From contig VWPU01008494.1 of the NCBI GenBank assembly GCA_013398955.1, positions 62,001 through 126,000 on the forward strand: a stretch of 64,000 bases of DNA, given 5' to 3'. Of this stretch, positions 49,201 through 62,599 are shown piece after piece. The position numbers and the translations under genes are program-made. Source of the stretch: Callaeas wilsoni. Lineage: Eukaryota; Chordata; Aves; Passeriformes; Callaeidae. Below the pieces are notes generated by a model. The model saw only the letters and a program-made list of their open reading frames with translations, was not told the DNA's origin and made no database searches. How positions within the stretch are numbered: the first letter of the stretch is position 1; each line of letters begins with the position of its first letter.

Positions 49201-52199
49201 CCTAAAGAATCAATATGGAATCCTTGGCATCACTGAAGTGTAATTCCAATGGCAAATAGTAAATAAATAATAATAAAAAAGTAAATGTTTCCCAGAAGAG
49301 GGAACTGCAAGGGAAGGGTGTTTTCCCTCCCTGGACCTCAGGTTGCTGTCTGCGGGCTGCATTTTCCCAACTGTTGAGAATTTGGTAGGGGATAAATACC
49401 TGTTAATGGAGAGCTTGTTCTTCTGAATTATAGTGGGGATGGGACTCCTGAGGTCAGAGTATCTTCAGCACGAAGCAGTTCCTACTGACTCTTCCAGCCA
49501 AAGCCTCATAACTCTCTTAGAAAGACTGCCTAACCCAAAAGAGTCCTCAAAAGGTCAAAGCTTGCTCTGCGGTTCTTTAGTGGAGCCCAGGGACACCTTG
49601 AAATGAAAATCAAATATTTAAAATGGTGTATGTACTTATTTACAAATCAAGGGACAATCCTCCCTTTTCATTGCCAAGCCTTCATTACATTTGCAATGAA
49701 GTGTGCATGTGAACAGGGCCTGTCCCCTAGCGCTGGTCACCTCTAGTCACAATTAATTTTTGCAGTGGCATGGACACTTGAAAGGGGCTTTCCTGACATA
49801 GTTGGGAAGAGTAACTCAGCTATGGCAATAGTTTAATCTCTTTTTCTGTCCATGGCTTGCATAAAGACATCATAAATAATGGTGTCAGTGCTTTTCACAT
49901 TAAATCCCCGCAGCTATAGGATATCACAGAAGGACTATGATAGGACGGTGTTGTCTTGACACCATAAGGCTCAGCAGAGATGATCCCATACCAAGTACAC
50001 CAGCGAGATGGGAGTGCCTGGCAGCATCCTCTCCTGGGTCCTTTTCCTTCATTCTTCCTGTGACCAAGTGAAATTCTCTGTTCAAACTTGGGATGACATG
50101 GACTGACACCTCTCTTCTACCCGCATCCTGACCAAGACTGATTTCTCCTCAATTTGTTTAGAATGAGACTAGGGCCACCTGTGCATGAGCTGTCAGGAAA
50201 CGTGGTGCTTTCATTTAAACAGCAGGCAGCTATCAAAACAGCAATAAGAGAGGCTATCAGGCTTAATAATGGCATGCATTAAAAGTAAAATAACTCTCTG
50301 AGGTCCAGTAATGTTGCTTTTACCATTTGTCAGGTGTATAATCACTCTGGAGAATAAGAATAGTGAGGTCTTTGTAAAATCATGAATCAACATTCCCAAC
50401 AATTCAACTGCTGTGAGCAGGTCAGGTCAATACCCTCACATCTCAAAAAACTACTTAAGCCCTCCTGTCTCCTGAGACCATTACATCAATAGATGCCTCC
50501 ACTACTACAGAAAACGACAACTTGCAATGTAATACCAGGAGATCCCCTTTAACAGCTCCCCTATATTAACAGCTGCTGGGCTCTGCTCTGGGCGTTTGTC
50601 CTTGTTTCCAAAACCAGGCCATATATATTCCTCTGGCCTTCTCCTAGAAAAGCTTTTATTGTTTTCAGGAGGATCTTTTTTTTCTTTTAAAACATATATA
50701 ATGGAATGAAGCAGGTAATTCTTAAGAAAAAACAATCAGAGTAGGAATCCTAAAATGGTTAAATAGGTTGTTTCCAAGAACTTAAGATAGTTTGGTTAAT
50801 ATTCAAAACTATGCATTTCTCGTTCACTCAGATTCGTTTTCAGCTTTGCCATCTTTATAAAATCCCAGATATACTGTAGTTCACGGCAAAATCTAGGACT
50901 TCAGTAGACCTAGATTTTACTCACACAGTTTATATAATGATCCGTGTTCCCACACCTTGTAGTGCCACATTCTTTTGTTGTACTTGCCATTTCCCACCTC
51001 AGAAAAGACGACTCCTCTTCTCTCTGCCTTAAACCTTCCTTTATGTCTTTTACATATGTTGTTAAAATGCAACAACGAGTGTTGGCAGTGACTGAAATGT
51101 TACTGCCTCAAATTATTTCCACAAGAGACAGTGGGGAAAGACAAACTGAATGGAAAGATTTTTTTGCAGTATTTTTTTCTTTAAATAGTGTCACATTCCA
51201 GTAACTCAAGCACTGCTCTGAATGTCCGTGATACCTCTCTGGCCACGAGACAAGGACACTGTACTTAGTCCTGAAGTCTGTAGGCAGTGACCATCCCCCT
51301 GGCTTTGCCTTGCCAGAAAATCCAACACCTGACTGATGCCTGATCATCTCTCTACCAGTGAGACAAAGTACAGACTTGGTACCTCCTCTACTAAGTTGAC
51401 AGTTTTCACTAAAACTCTGGATATTCAGTTCCCTTTGAGCCTTCTACCAAGTTTTAAATTTTGTTTGGAATTGGCTGGTTTGTGGGACAGATTCAAAGTG
51501 ATAAATACACCTGCTTTCAACATACCTCTCCGGCCCCCCTTAAAGCAAGAAGGACAATCTGTGTATGAACTGTCTTTCTTGTGATGCTTACTAACATTTG
51601 GACATCTTGTCTTATGATTTAAGCCAAAAGAAGGAAGAACAAAGTTGGATGAAGTTATTTCTAGTGATTCTATTTCTTTGCTAACAATTATATAGGATAG
51701 TTCCTAGATTATATCTGGATGAAGAAAAGATAAAATTGTGCTGGAAATATCTTAGACCATGAAGAAGGCAGCTTCTTCCAACTCCGATTTCTTTCAATAT
51801 CAAAATATCGAAAGTTTTTGAGTATGAATGGAAACACAATTTTACTAGAAGTTTGCAGCATGAAAAATCACTGTGCCTAGTTCAGCGAGGCACAGTTGAG
51901 AAGAAAATATATGAGAATGGAGCTTGACTGATACATCTTTAATGTATTTATGCTCATAACAACTCTGTTCTCTTCCTGACCTCTTGTTTCAGTTATTTAT
52001 TTCTGATGTTAAAAGTTCAGGCAGCAAATGCTCCTTGTGAGCTGTAATCAGTTTTCTGAATGGCGAACGATAACAATAAGATTTTGTAGCAACTGAGAAG
52101 CATCGTAGCCCTCACTGGTGAAAAATGTAAGCTATAGAAAGTCCTTTTCATCTTTTAGTAAGGGTCCATTATTTCTGTATATCTCTTTTCTGTGCCTTA

Positions 52200-52660
52200 T
52201 GAAAAGGTTTGTACAGTAAAGAATGACTGACTATGTAGTAGTTCTTTCTTCTTCTGCCAAGCTCTTTTTAGCTTTGGCAGCAATTCTATTTTCCCTGTCA
52301 TCATCTAATGTCTATTTATTTTACGTTGCTACAAAGCCAGTGCAATTCCCTCATAAATCCCAGGTTGTGAAGATGAAGAAACATTTCGATTCCTTTTATT
52401 AAAATTCTCCAGTGTCCTCTTTATGATTCCTACCATCTAATTAGGTTTGGAAAGGTCATCAGTTTGAAAAACTCTTGGAAAAGCATCAATTGAATTAGGA
52501 GATCAGAGGTTGCCAAATGCCTTGCATTTCTATGCTCCGAAATACCTGATCAATCTTGATTGTCACAGGTGCCACAAGAGTGCTTGTCACTAATTGTTGA
52601 TTTAACTAACCTCATAACCTCACTCCCTTTCTTTCACCTCCGCCCTCCTGTCCTCCCTGG
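52200..52660. promoter_or_regulatory. Candidate conserved non-coding block
   Basis: No simple or dispersed repeat is visible. CTAATTAG lies at about 52437, the CAGGTG E-box at 52566-52571, and TAATTG at about 52591. The stretch ends at the CA repeat. The functional reading is inferred from composition only. Confidence 0.28.
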
Positions 52661-52667
52661 CTCTCAT

Positions 52668-52709
52668 GCACACACAAACATATGAGGGCACACATACACA
52701 CACACACAG
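52668..52709. repeat. (CA)n microsatellite, interrupted
   Basis: CACACACAAACA, a short break, then ACACATACACACACACACA. Confidence 0.9.
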
Positions 52710-55700
52710 AGCCCCCATTAAACTCTTAGGAAAGTGAAGACATTACGTTTACTTTGAATGCTGTTTCAACAATTCAAGATTCTCACAGCTGCCTGAAAAG
52801 AAGATGGGAATAATGACGGTGGGAAGCTCCATTGACTTCATGCCGTCATCAACGCCAAGTTGTGAATATTTTATGGAATCAGGTTGGGACAATATAGAAC
52901 TATGTTATGTTAATCAGAAAAATGTCAACTTCTTTCTTTTTTCTCATATTGTAGCCAATTACAAATACAAGAAGTTTTAAATTATTGCCCTTTCAGTGAG
53001 GGGAGAGAGAAAGTCTTCTTCTGGATCATATTACCTCTCACAGTACAATAACAGAGCCCTCATGTCCCAAAGGTGTAAGTCTTGGCTTCAATTTTAGGAA
53101 AAAATTTTGGAAGCAGACAGCCTCAGAGGATGCTGTGATGTTTTCTGAGGTTGCATGGTGTAGACACCGTTTCACAGCTACTTGGTCATTAATGACCTCA
53201 CTGTTAAAGTGCTGTAAGACTGAAGTTGGAGCTGCTAATTAACAGGCAGATTCCAAAGACGCTGTGCAAGAAAAGTGAAAGATTAGAAGTGTTCTATTGA
53301 AACAGCAGCAGAAATACTGCATCCCCCTTGAGAAGTCAAGGTCATGGACAGAAGTCGTCCCACCTTCATGCTTTTCCCTGCATCCACACTCCTGCAGGGA
53401 GAGGTGATTGACTAATTCTGTCATCTCATGCACAGTACAGAGGTGCACAAAAATCCGCAAATCTGGTCTGCTAAAAATTATGAGTAGTATACCTCTTGTG
53501 AACACAACTTTCCAAGTCACAGTCTAAAAAGATTGAAACAGGGCTGAATTTACCTTCCATTGATGTTTTTCAGGATTTCACTTCTTTTTTATTAATTAAT
53601 GTGTACAGAATGAAATGGTGGTTTGTTTTTCACTACTTTTTATTAGTTCCATCTCAGTTTTGAGTTCCTAACTATGAGGTAATAACTTATTATATAACCA
53701 CAAAATGGTCATGGTATGCACAGAAAAGTGTAAAGTTAAGCACTTTATTTTTGCAGCTTTTCTTCTGGAGTCCCCAGAAGGCCATGGATGTTCTCCATTT
53801 AACAGCCACTGTCCCCCCACTGTGCATCTCGAGCCCTGAAATTCAATTCTGTTAAAATATAAGCCTTATATGTTTTATATTGCATTTTAGTATTAAATAT
53901 GATGCAAACAGGACCAAAAATCTGAAATCTCTGAGCTTTTATTTTTTTTTCCTATGCCTTCTTAATCAGAAAAAAAAATGTTGAACTCTTCATGCCCTCT
54001 TTGTACTAATGCATCATTTAAGAGGACATTAAAAGCACATGAGTTCACTCAAGAAGAGGTTAGGAAAATGTCTTTTAATACAACAGTATTTTATGAATAA
54101 TTAATTAAAACATGCAAAGATGGAGCGATTCAGAATTTCATATTTTGAACCTATGTGTCTTAAAAGAATATGTTGCACACAAGAGGGTACATAAGTGAAA
54201 TCTTCACCATTTGCAGGCAGAGAGGAGTATTTTGCCTTTCTATACACTGACATCATAACTCTGGAGCAGTGAACAGAGACCAAATGCGAGGGTGTATTCG
54301 TGGGCACACCTCATCCCAAATATCCATCCTGGGAAGTTGGTGGGGAGTTGCATGTAAGAACACGAGCTCTGGCTTTTGCCCCTTGCCTTCCTGCTGCCAC
54401 TCAAGAACTTCCTTTGCCTTGTGCCGGGCACCAGTTTAACACAGGCCCTGCCTTTGTAAAAGCAATAACTGTTCCCATCTTTCACGCTGTGCTAGATTTT
54501 AGCAACCAGTATCAAGCGGATCAGACACCTTGCTCTTTCTAAAAAGGGAGGACAAGTTACCACGTGCTCAGATTCTCTCTCGGCAGAGAAGTGTTAAATA
54601 GGTTTCCCAGTACAAATGCAATGGTCAGTCATACATCCTCAGTGTCTATAAAGACTGGTCTGTGCTCTTGCAACTAAATGGAGCAATGACCACAAACTCC
54701 TGGGAATAAAAACCCCCTGTGTTTCTGAACTTTCCGCCTTTCTAACAATTAAAGAACTAAGGAAAAAGCAATCAAATTTACGAGGCCTGAAAAAAAATAT
54801 TAAATATTATCTACCTCATAAAATGAACTTTTAAACCTGAAGTCATATTTCTTCAAGCCTAATACTTTAGTTTATCTTTGATCATTATAAATTATCCTCT
54901 GTAAAGAGCAGTGCTTGGGAAAGTAGTTGGCAGCATGTACAATTGGAGTTCATTCCGCTTTATTTATTGAAAAATGCTAAAAAGTAAAACACTGAAGTAC
55001 TTCACATTAAAATGGTATGAACCCACCAAGATAACTGCTTGTAACTGTCTGTGTAAAATTATGGTCACAGTAACCACCTCTGGCTCCAGAATAAACTTTC
55101 CATGCATGTGAGAGCCAAATGCATTTGCTTACTCAGATTTTCGCTTGAATGATTATCTTTTTTTTTCCTTTTTTTTTTTCTTCATATACATGAAAACCTT
55201 CAAAGGAGAAAGATGGAAAAAGGCATCAGATACCTGTCACCTTAGGAGATGATGAATCATTACAAAGAAGAGTCCAGACAACTTTCAGTGAACAGTTCAT
55301 TTCTCTCCTTCACTGACACCAGTAGCATGTGAATGCACACATAATTGCACAGGGCAGATTAATTCCCAAGAGACATTTCATTCCTTCCAGAAAATTATTT
55401 TCCATTGCCAAGACTTGAGTTCTCCAACAAAGGGGTCATAATAACTAAATATCAGTATGCATTCCCCCTGCACTGAGTTTTACACCAGGAGGCTTTGCAG
55501 TGGTGTCCTGTCTTGCTGACAGTCAGAATAGAGCTGTTCAGTGAAAGCCAAATTCCCATTTTGTAGTGTTTAACTGCCTTTCACTATATTAATACTATCG
55601 TTCATAATATTAGAAAACTCACAGGTAAGTAGCTACTTATTGTATACCCAGAGCAAAGCTCTTGCATTTTGACTGTCACACTGGTTGTCATCCTTGCTTA

Positions 55701-57299
55701 GAAAAAAAAAAAATTAGAAAACGGGCAAATTTTTAAATTTCTGGCGATTTTTCTCTAGGAAAACAACCATGCCTTGTGCTGGGGGTACTCTTACCTTCAG
55801 ACTTCAGCAAATTTCCCGAGAATCTGATGTTGTTGGCCCTTGAAGTACCAGCAGCAGATGAACAGTGTTCACACAGAACAGTGCTCAGGGTGCAGCGGGG
55901 GAGCTCCGTGGAGTCGGGAGCTGCTGCCCTGCCGGGCACCACCGTGAAAGGAGGGGTTTCCGTGGCTCATGGCAATTTGGAAGGAGTTGGGATCTGCTGC
56001 CATCATGGCAGCAAGGTGCCACCAAGAGCTGGACTTGTTTGCCTGCCTCTGGCCTTGCTTTGCTTTCCTGCTCCTGTGAGACAGCGGCTTCAGAAGCACA
56101 GCTGTTCCTTCCATCTCACTCCATGCTCTGCCCAGAGCTTCCAAGCCATACAGCTGGCATTAAAGGGTGCCTGAAATCCCTGGTTGAGGCAGGACACGGT
56201 TCTGGGAAGGCACATCTCCTCCTGCATCCCACACTTACTTTGGTAAGTACTGAGGGAATGAACCTGGGTGGCCTCACATTAGTACTTATACTCATTTTAT
56301 TGGTTTACTTGTCCATTCCCAAAGCTTTGCAGCTGGTCTTTAAATTTATGGAAATGCTATTATAAATATTACAAAAAACTGACTCCACAGGCTCTTGTAG
56401 CCTTTTCACTGTATAATGATTTATTCCTAAACCCCTCATCTCTTTGCTTATTTATTTGGTCACCCCTCACTGAAGGGAGCTCCCAAGATCTGAGATGGCC
56501 TGTGCTTTGATGTTCACAAGAACCTTTGCAGAATCACTAGGGTTCATCAACTTTTGGATCTTTGATGTGAGAGCGTATGAGCCAGGCTTTGTTTTGAGCT
56601 GAATTGGGTGTTTTTGGAGAATATGTGTCCAAGTGTGGTGAGAAGAACAAGCACTTCTGAAGGGCCATTATGTTGGACCCATTGAGAAGTTCTTGCAAAC
56701 CTTTGCAAATCTCCAAGCTGACACAGAAGAGTTCAAGCCTTAGAGCTTTCCAGGGTTTAAGCACAGAATTCTCTATTTTCAAAGAGCTGAGGCAGACATT
56801 GTTTGGATTTCATTAGAAACTCATCAGACATGCTGGATCTGAAATAACTGCTGCCCATGGCCAGCTGGAAAATACCCACTTGTTGCAAGGAAACTCTAGC
56901 CCACTAATTATCCTAAAAAATTCATGTAGGAACTTTCTTGATCATTTTTTTCCCCTGATCCTTTTTTTTTCCTGTTAAAGACATGGATCGATTGCTTTCT
57001 TAGAAAAATTTAGCTGATTTCAATGTCATCTTTTGGGAGGTTTAATCATCAAAAAGTGTACAGTGCTAAGTCATGTAGCATAGCTGCCACAAATTAGCAA
57101 TAAATAATATACTGAGAGGCTTTATGGCAGGGAGAAACATATGAGTTTAAAAAAATAAAGCAACAACCCAAGAGGTAATGAAATTATTCTTCATTTTAAA
57201 ATCTGAACATTAGTTAAACTTTTAGAATATGAAATATTCACTTCAGCTATATTATTCACTATTTCTCATTTTAACATGCATCTGCACTTTTGGTTTCCA
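52710..57299. other. Non-coding stretch with a GC-richer patch
   Basis: No gene was recognised. Two poly-T runs lie at 55158-55180, and poly-A lies near 55698. 55880-56200 is GC-richer and carries overlapping frames of up to 166 codons (55865-56365) on both strands. None has a recognisable domain, and competing frames of similar length argue against coding. Confidence 0.5.
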
Positions 57300-57405
57300 G
57301 CTAGGACAGAAACCAAAGGAAGCCAAAATACCTAGACAGGAACAGATAAAAGCCAAAATACCAAGACTGGAATAGACAAAGGCCAAAATATTAGCCAGAA
57401 ACAGG
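57300..57405. repeat. 30-bp minisatellite, about 3.5 copies
   Basis: The word GCCAAAATA occurs at 57322, 57352 and 57382, giving an exact 30-bp period. Between them lie variants of CTAGACAGGAACAGATAAA. Partial units flank both sides. Confidence 0.85.
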
Positions 57406-57630
57406 AAGTACTGGACATCTTACAAGACGACCTCCATATTCTTGTGAGATCTCCAGCCAGGGGTGCTGACTGAATAGATTGAAATTATTTGGACAAGCTT
57501 TGAGTAATTATCTAAATCTTTAGGTATTTAGCTGAAGCAAAACTTATGCCTGAGTCTCTCACGATTCGCCTGTCACTTGAATAAATGACCATTTCTCAGA
57601 TTGCAACGCAAGCTTGGAGTGGGAAAAAAA
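57406..57630 (+). mobile_element. Possible 3' part of a decayed LTR
   Basis: Downstream of the minisatellite, a GCCTGAGTCTCTCACGATTC-like segment is followed by an AATAAA at about 57582 and then a TTTCTCAGATTGCAACGCAA-like end. The arrangement of a polyadenylation signal with a short R/U5-like tail is LTR-like. No terminal match or target duplication was identified, so this is tentative. Confidence 0.3.
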
Positions 57631-58029
57631 CCCGGCTAAGATATCAAAGAATGGCTTAATAGTAGATGTTTCTATCTGCTTTCTAGGACATTAGGGAAAA
57701 CAGTTCTTGTTCAAATAGTGATTAATTCATGAATTATTATAGTTGTACGTTTACTGTTTGGACTTTTTTCTTTCTTTTGGAGCTGTTGATCAGAAAGGAG
57801 CAGCAAAAAGGATTCCAAGCCAGTTCGGCGGACGAGAATGTCCAAAGGTCTGATGTGTTTCCTCCTCCTCTTGCTGTCACTCACCTCTGCACATCTGACC
57901 AGGGCACGGACCAGCACAACACACCGTGGTGTAGCATGTGCTGACTCAATATTCCTAATTTGCTGCCTGCACAGAATGTAATATTGGACCTCAAACTGGA
58001 TCCCTGTCTGGTATCTGATTCTTGGGGTG
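57631..58029. other. Non-coding stretch, nothing recognised
   Basis: Short overlapping frames only. Confidence 0.5.
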
Positions 58030-58071
58030 ATTATTATCATTATGACTACTACTACTACTATTATTATTATT
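58030..58071. repeat. (TTA)n/(CTA)n trinucleotide microsatellite
   Basis: TTATTATCATTATGACTACT leads into ACTACTACTA and then TTATTATTATT. It creates an artificial isoleucine/valine-rich frame on the minus strand. Confidence 0.92.
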
Positions 58072-58195
58072 GCCACTACTGAAATTATATTTGCTAACAC
58101 CTGCCTTGTAAAGAGAAGCCTTGCTCCATTCCTGATCTTTGCAGTCTTTCAGTACTTAATGAGGGCTTATATAAAAGGAGAGCAATTTTTACCCA

Positions 58196-58468
58196 GGCAG
58201 ATAGTGATAGAACAAGGGGAACAGCTTGAAACTAAAAGAGGAGCTCTTTAGATTAGATATTAGGAAGAAATTCTTGACTGTGAAGGTGATGAGGCACTGG
58301 AACTGGTTACTCAGAGAAGTTGTGGATGCCCCATCCTTGGAAGTGTTCAAGGCCAGGCTGGATGGAGCTCTGAACAACCTGATCTACTGAAAAGTGTCCC
58401 TGCCCATGGCAAGGGGTTGGAACGAGATGATCTCTAAGATCCTATGATTTTTTGATTCTATGATTATT
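58196..58468 (+). mobile_element. CR1 LINE 3' end, well preserved
   Basis: The expected CR1 order is present: AGTGATAGAACAAGGGGAAC, GCTTGAAACTAAAAGAGG, TTAGATTAGATATTAGGAAG, GAAGGTGATGAGGCACTGG, GCCCCATCCTTGGAAGTGTT, CAAGGCCAGGCTGGATGGAG, GTGTCCCTGCCCATGGCAAG, GGTTGGAACGAGATGATCTC, and the terminal GATTCTATGATTA with a second TATGATT just before it. It is 5'-truncated and holds no reverse-transcriptase sequence. Confidence 0.95.
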
Positions 58469-61400
58469 CTCTTATCCAGATGGCACCTCTCCATAGGTGT
58501 GAAATGGGCATAACGTAAATACTACTACCACTGCAAAAACTATCTTAACAGAAGAAATTACATTGGGAAAATGAGCTTTTAAGTTTGTCTAATTCCTCAT
58601 GATTTAAATCTTTTCAATGCATATGGAGAGAATCACATTTTGAAATTCACTTTTCCAAAGGCCCTCTCACCAGGATAGGAACAACAGAAAATAATGGTTT
58701 GTGTTTGCTGTATTCTGATAAAATACAGGAATGTTATAACCTTTACTTAGCTTAGCATCCATCAACCCTTGCTTTCTCCACTCTTTGAAAGTTTTATTGT
58801 AATGAAATGTAGTAAATGTCATTATAATGGGCCAATGTTGATGAGATGATCCTTTATTGAAAAAGAGTTTTAAAAGAACTCAGCTTCTCCAGTAAATTAA
58901 AATCTTTAGATAACATACCACTTAGAATGACAAAAATAAACATACTGAAATCTTGGTAGTAACAATAAGATCAGGTTGAGAATATGTTTGGAATGGAGAT
59001 GGGGAGTAAGAAGGCAAAGGAAACAGCTGGTGGAGTAGTTTTCCTTAAAAAAGTTTATGCTAATTATTTTAATTAATAATAAACTAAAATATTTCCTTGG
59101 TGTGTCCCAGATTCAAGGGCAAAAGAAGGTAAAGAAATTCCGTGATTTGAGTCAGATTTGCACCAAATCTTATTTACAGGTTAGTCACTTGTCATGCTGA
59201 AGTTTTGTGAAAGGAAATGAGCAGGTTTTGGTTTTGAACTTGAAAAAATCTCAGAGTGATTGCGGAGGCTTCACGAAGAGACAAGCTCTGTACAAATAAG
59301 CCATACAAACTGATTCACGAGGAACATCATGAGAAGCGCTCTGCTTTGCATAGCCCGGGAGAAGAGATTGAACAGAATAGTTTTTTTGTAAGGGTAGGTT
59401 GAAGGCTGGAACAACACACTTACAATATTCAAATACAGATTAGCCTCCTGTAAAAAGAATAAGAACCGAAATTTTTACAGACTGAAATTGAGAAATAATG
59501 TACTTAAGGTGTATCAGCAGAGATGCTCACTTACTTGTTATGAAAAGGCTCTTCAGTGTGAGGACAGAGCAGATAGTGTAATAGACTGCTTGTTGACACT
59601 GGTTGTTACTGAAGATTTATGAAAATAGTCTAGACAAGCGTTTCTCAAAAATCATGTGCATAGCTGACTGTCTTTTCTGGTGGCACACACATTCTTCAGC
59701 AAGAATGCTCTTTGTTCACTGTGACAAGAGATGGAGATCAAGAACAGTCTAATTATGTCCTGAGTTTCTTTATAAACTCTTGATTGTCCTATCACAATTA
59801 ACTTGAACCAAATCTAGAGTTTACAGTTTGGTAATACTGTTTGACAGTGGCCAGTTGTCAATTAGGAGCCTGCAGGTAAACATGCAAGGCGCATCTAGGT
59901 TGATCAACTCAGGAGGAATGTCTCTTCCATCACTCTGAAACTGGTTTGTTTCTGGAAGCAAGTTTCTCTTCCATTGGTTTCTTAACCTCTACTAGTAGCT
60001 CTGAATGGTTTCATTACCCAAGCAAATAGCCTTTAATAATCCTAGGAATTTCTGGCCTCCATGATGGTTTGTGGTGATGTGTTTTCTAGGAGGAAACACT
60101 CATAAAGAAAGTATTTCCTTATTTAGGTTTACATTTCTTCCTTTTCAGTCAAGTTCATCACTGCATCAAGTAGTCTACGGCTCCCTTTCAGTGCTAGAAG
60201 AGAAAGAGTTAAAAAGAAACTCTCAGGCAGTTTTTCTATCCATGATGCTGCATTTTCCATTTCATATTTCTGTGATATTTCAGCTGTATTGTTTTATTCT
60301 TGTTCAGAAGAAGACAAAACCATTTCCACATTTCTGTAGAATAAATGGAAGTCAAGTCAATCTGTGCCGTGAACTGCTTTGAGGTCAGGTATGGGGCTAC
60401 TCCTGCTCTGTATTCCTAACTCCTGGCCTAGGAAGCCTTCTAGGAATTCTGTCAGGGGCTGAGCCTGCAAGTTGTAGCTCACTTTCCTCAAAGCAGTATG
60501 GCCAAATACAATGAATTAATTTCAGTAATGAAATTAGTGATGTGATTGATACAGTTAATACAGAAGCCAAGAAAACCTTCATCTGAAATTGTGAGGCTTT
60601 ATTGACTTACATGGGTTTTACAGACCATGATGATACAGAAAATGTAATAGAAATCCACACTGCAGAGCAGAAATGGTCTTATTTGCTTTAGCATTAGGAA
60701 AGTTTTCAGTCTGCAGTTCAGTGTAGATATGAATGAGATAATTGATGTGAATTTCAGGATTAAGCCTTCATCAGGTTCCCCTCTGGAGCAGCTCTTTACA
60801 AGACATGTGAGACTGCTAAGTTTCAGTGGAAGAGTCTAAATACACATGCATGTAAATTGAATTAAAAAACCACACTATTGATTTCAGATCCTCAGGCAAG
60901 AGTATGGAAGTAACTACACTCGGTTTTTTTGAGTTATCAGGACTATCATCTTCTGGCTTATAGAAGTCTCTCCCATGTTGTAAGTTTAAAAGCCAAATAT
61001 ATATTTTTGAGATGTGATGGATTCACACCAACTACAAATTATGATAAATATCCTCCACCTTGCTGAACATATACAGTCCAACACATTAGTGGGATTTGAG
61101 CATGGAGCTAAATATGGAATCATAACAACATATGTTCACTTGAGAAAACTGCTCTCCAAATCCAAACACAGAGTTTAGTCAGATCATTTTGGCCCTTGCT
61201 TTTATTGGACAAAACCAAACCAGAAAAAAAACCCTGAACAAAACACCTTTGCTTATTTCTTTGTATGAAAAATGTAATATTATTTATACTTTGAAATAAC
61301 ACTATTGCAGGAAAAATCTGAGAGTAAACTGTGTTTCTGTTTCCAGTCAGAAAATATGGTTCCATTTTATTTGTTTTTTACAGTGGCCTCTCATGCTAAG

Positions 61401-61886
61401 TCTCCATGTGATCATGACATTTCCTCTCCAATGAGAGAGAGACCAGAAATCCAAGCGATCACACAGAGAATTTGTGTGTCTTGGCAGCTGTGATCCGTAT
61501 GTGAATACACGTTCTGCTCACGCCAAGGTCCAATTTGCTGAGATGTGTGCAGTTTGCACCGAGGGCCTGAGCCCCACTGGGACCCTCAGAAGAACTCCTA
61601 AGTGAATCCTTAATCACGGTGTGTCCACTGGAAAAAAAGCAGACTGTGCACCTAGAAAAATCAATTTTAACTGCCAGATACCTAACTTCCCACAGCTCTT
61701 TCTGTTCTCCAAAAATCTGCAGTGACTTTGAACAGCTGACAGCGCTTTCAGTGGTACATCTGGAGAAGCAAAACCACCACAAAACATCTGTTTTTGTTGT
61801 TGAATAAAAATAAACAGTGCAGAGCTGAAAGCTGAGTGGAGAAAAGCTTTTCGGATACAGTGAATGTTTTGTTTATTGCACAACCC
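58469..61886. other. Non-coding stretch, mostly unique
   Basis: No gene was recognised. 59160-59380 is repeat-free with a few CpG sites and could be a conserved block. Two AATAAA words lie at 61803-61814. Frames of up to 107 codons have no domain. Confidence 0.55.
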
Positions 61887-62149
61887 CGCTCATAGGAGCC
61901 CATCTCGTGCTGGTGGGTGGATCAGAGCGCTGCTGCTACGTGCTGGAAAGGCACGGCTATCGCTGAGGGGGCCGTGCCAGTTCTCAGGGAGACATCCACG
62001 AAGAGGTAGGAGTGAGATTCGGGGAGGCACAGCAGTTGTGAGCGTTTCGGCACCTGTGGGATTGCGGCGCACGAACCGCGGCAAGGCTCGCGTGGACCCA
62101 TCCGTACTGCAAAGCAGGGAAAGGCGGACCAGGGTCACCACAGGCAGCG
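61887..62149. promoter_or_regulatory. Isolated CpG-dense patch
   Basis: I count 21 CpG dinucleotides in about 263 bases, several in GCGGCGCACG and CCGCG clusters, while neighbouring kilobases have very few. The density is that of a small CpG island. A donor-like GAG/GTAGG sits at 62003-62010. The 110-codon plus-strand frame over it (61864-62196) is arginine-rich and has no domain, so I read the patch as regulatory or as a recent insertion rather than coding. Confidence 0.5.
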
Positions 62150-62599
62150 GGGTGGCTGTAGGGCTCCTCTCCTGGCTGGCTTATGGGGAAAGGTGAACAC
62201 CATCTGGGCATTCGTGTCATAGTTTGAACTCCAGAGGAGCATTTCCATCCATTCATCCCTCCACCTCAGCTTCGCTTCCATAAACATCATCACCTATGAG
62301 GTTTTTAAAGGAAAGCTGGAAAGAGATGCTGTAATATTGCTCCTGAGATCTTACTTGGGGTTTAGAAAATTCCCTAGAAATTCTCAGGATGAGCTGCAGT
62401 TTCTGGAGAGATATGAGCTGACCTCATACCACTCCCAAAGAGGCGTCCCCAAAACTGTGCTGATGCTGATTTGTCACTGACCATAACCCCAATTAAACAA
62501 GAGTGATTCCTTACCTCAGAGGTGTTATTCTATACCTAAAGCACTGTACTTCAGTTCTGTGTGAATTTCAGCATCTATCAATTATTCCCACAAAGGATA
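62150..62599. other. Non-coding stretch, nothing recognised
   Basis: No repeat family or gene was seen. Confidence 0.5.

Larger units (their letters stand above)
43727..52667. other. Long non-coding stretch
   Basis: No gene was recognised. A small triple of TTTTCTAAAA units lies at 47494-47525. A CTCF-like word lies at 45576-45589. The enhancer-like block 45930-46290 is listed separately. Frames of 126 codons at 45513-45893 and 113 codons at 46487-46828 have no domain. Confidence 0.55.

Noticed and set aside
55865..56365. 166-codon frame in a GC-richer patch
   Set aside because: Frames of 132 and 91 codons overlap it in other frames, and none shows a domain or plausible splice context.
57711..58100. 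129-codon minus-strand frame with an Ile/Val-rich start
   Set aside because: The hydrophobic run is the translation of the TTA/CTA microsatellite at 58030-58071. No domain is present.
61864..62196. 110-codon arginine-rich frame over the CpG-dense patch
   Set aside because: Open frames are expected in GC-rich DNA with few stop codons. A minus-strand frame of similar length overlaps it and no domain is visible.
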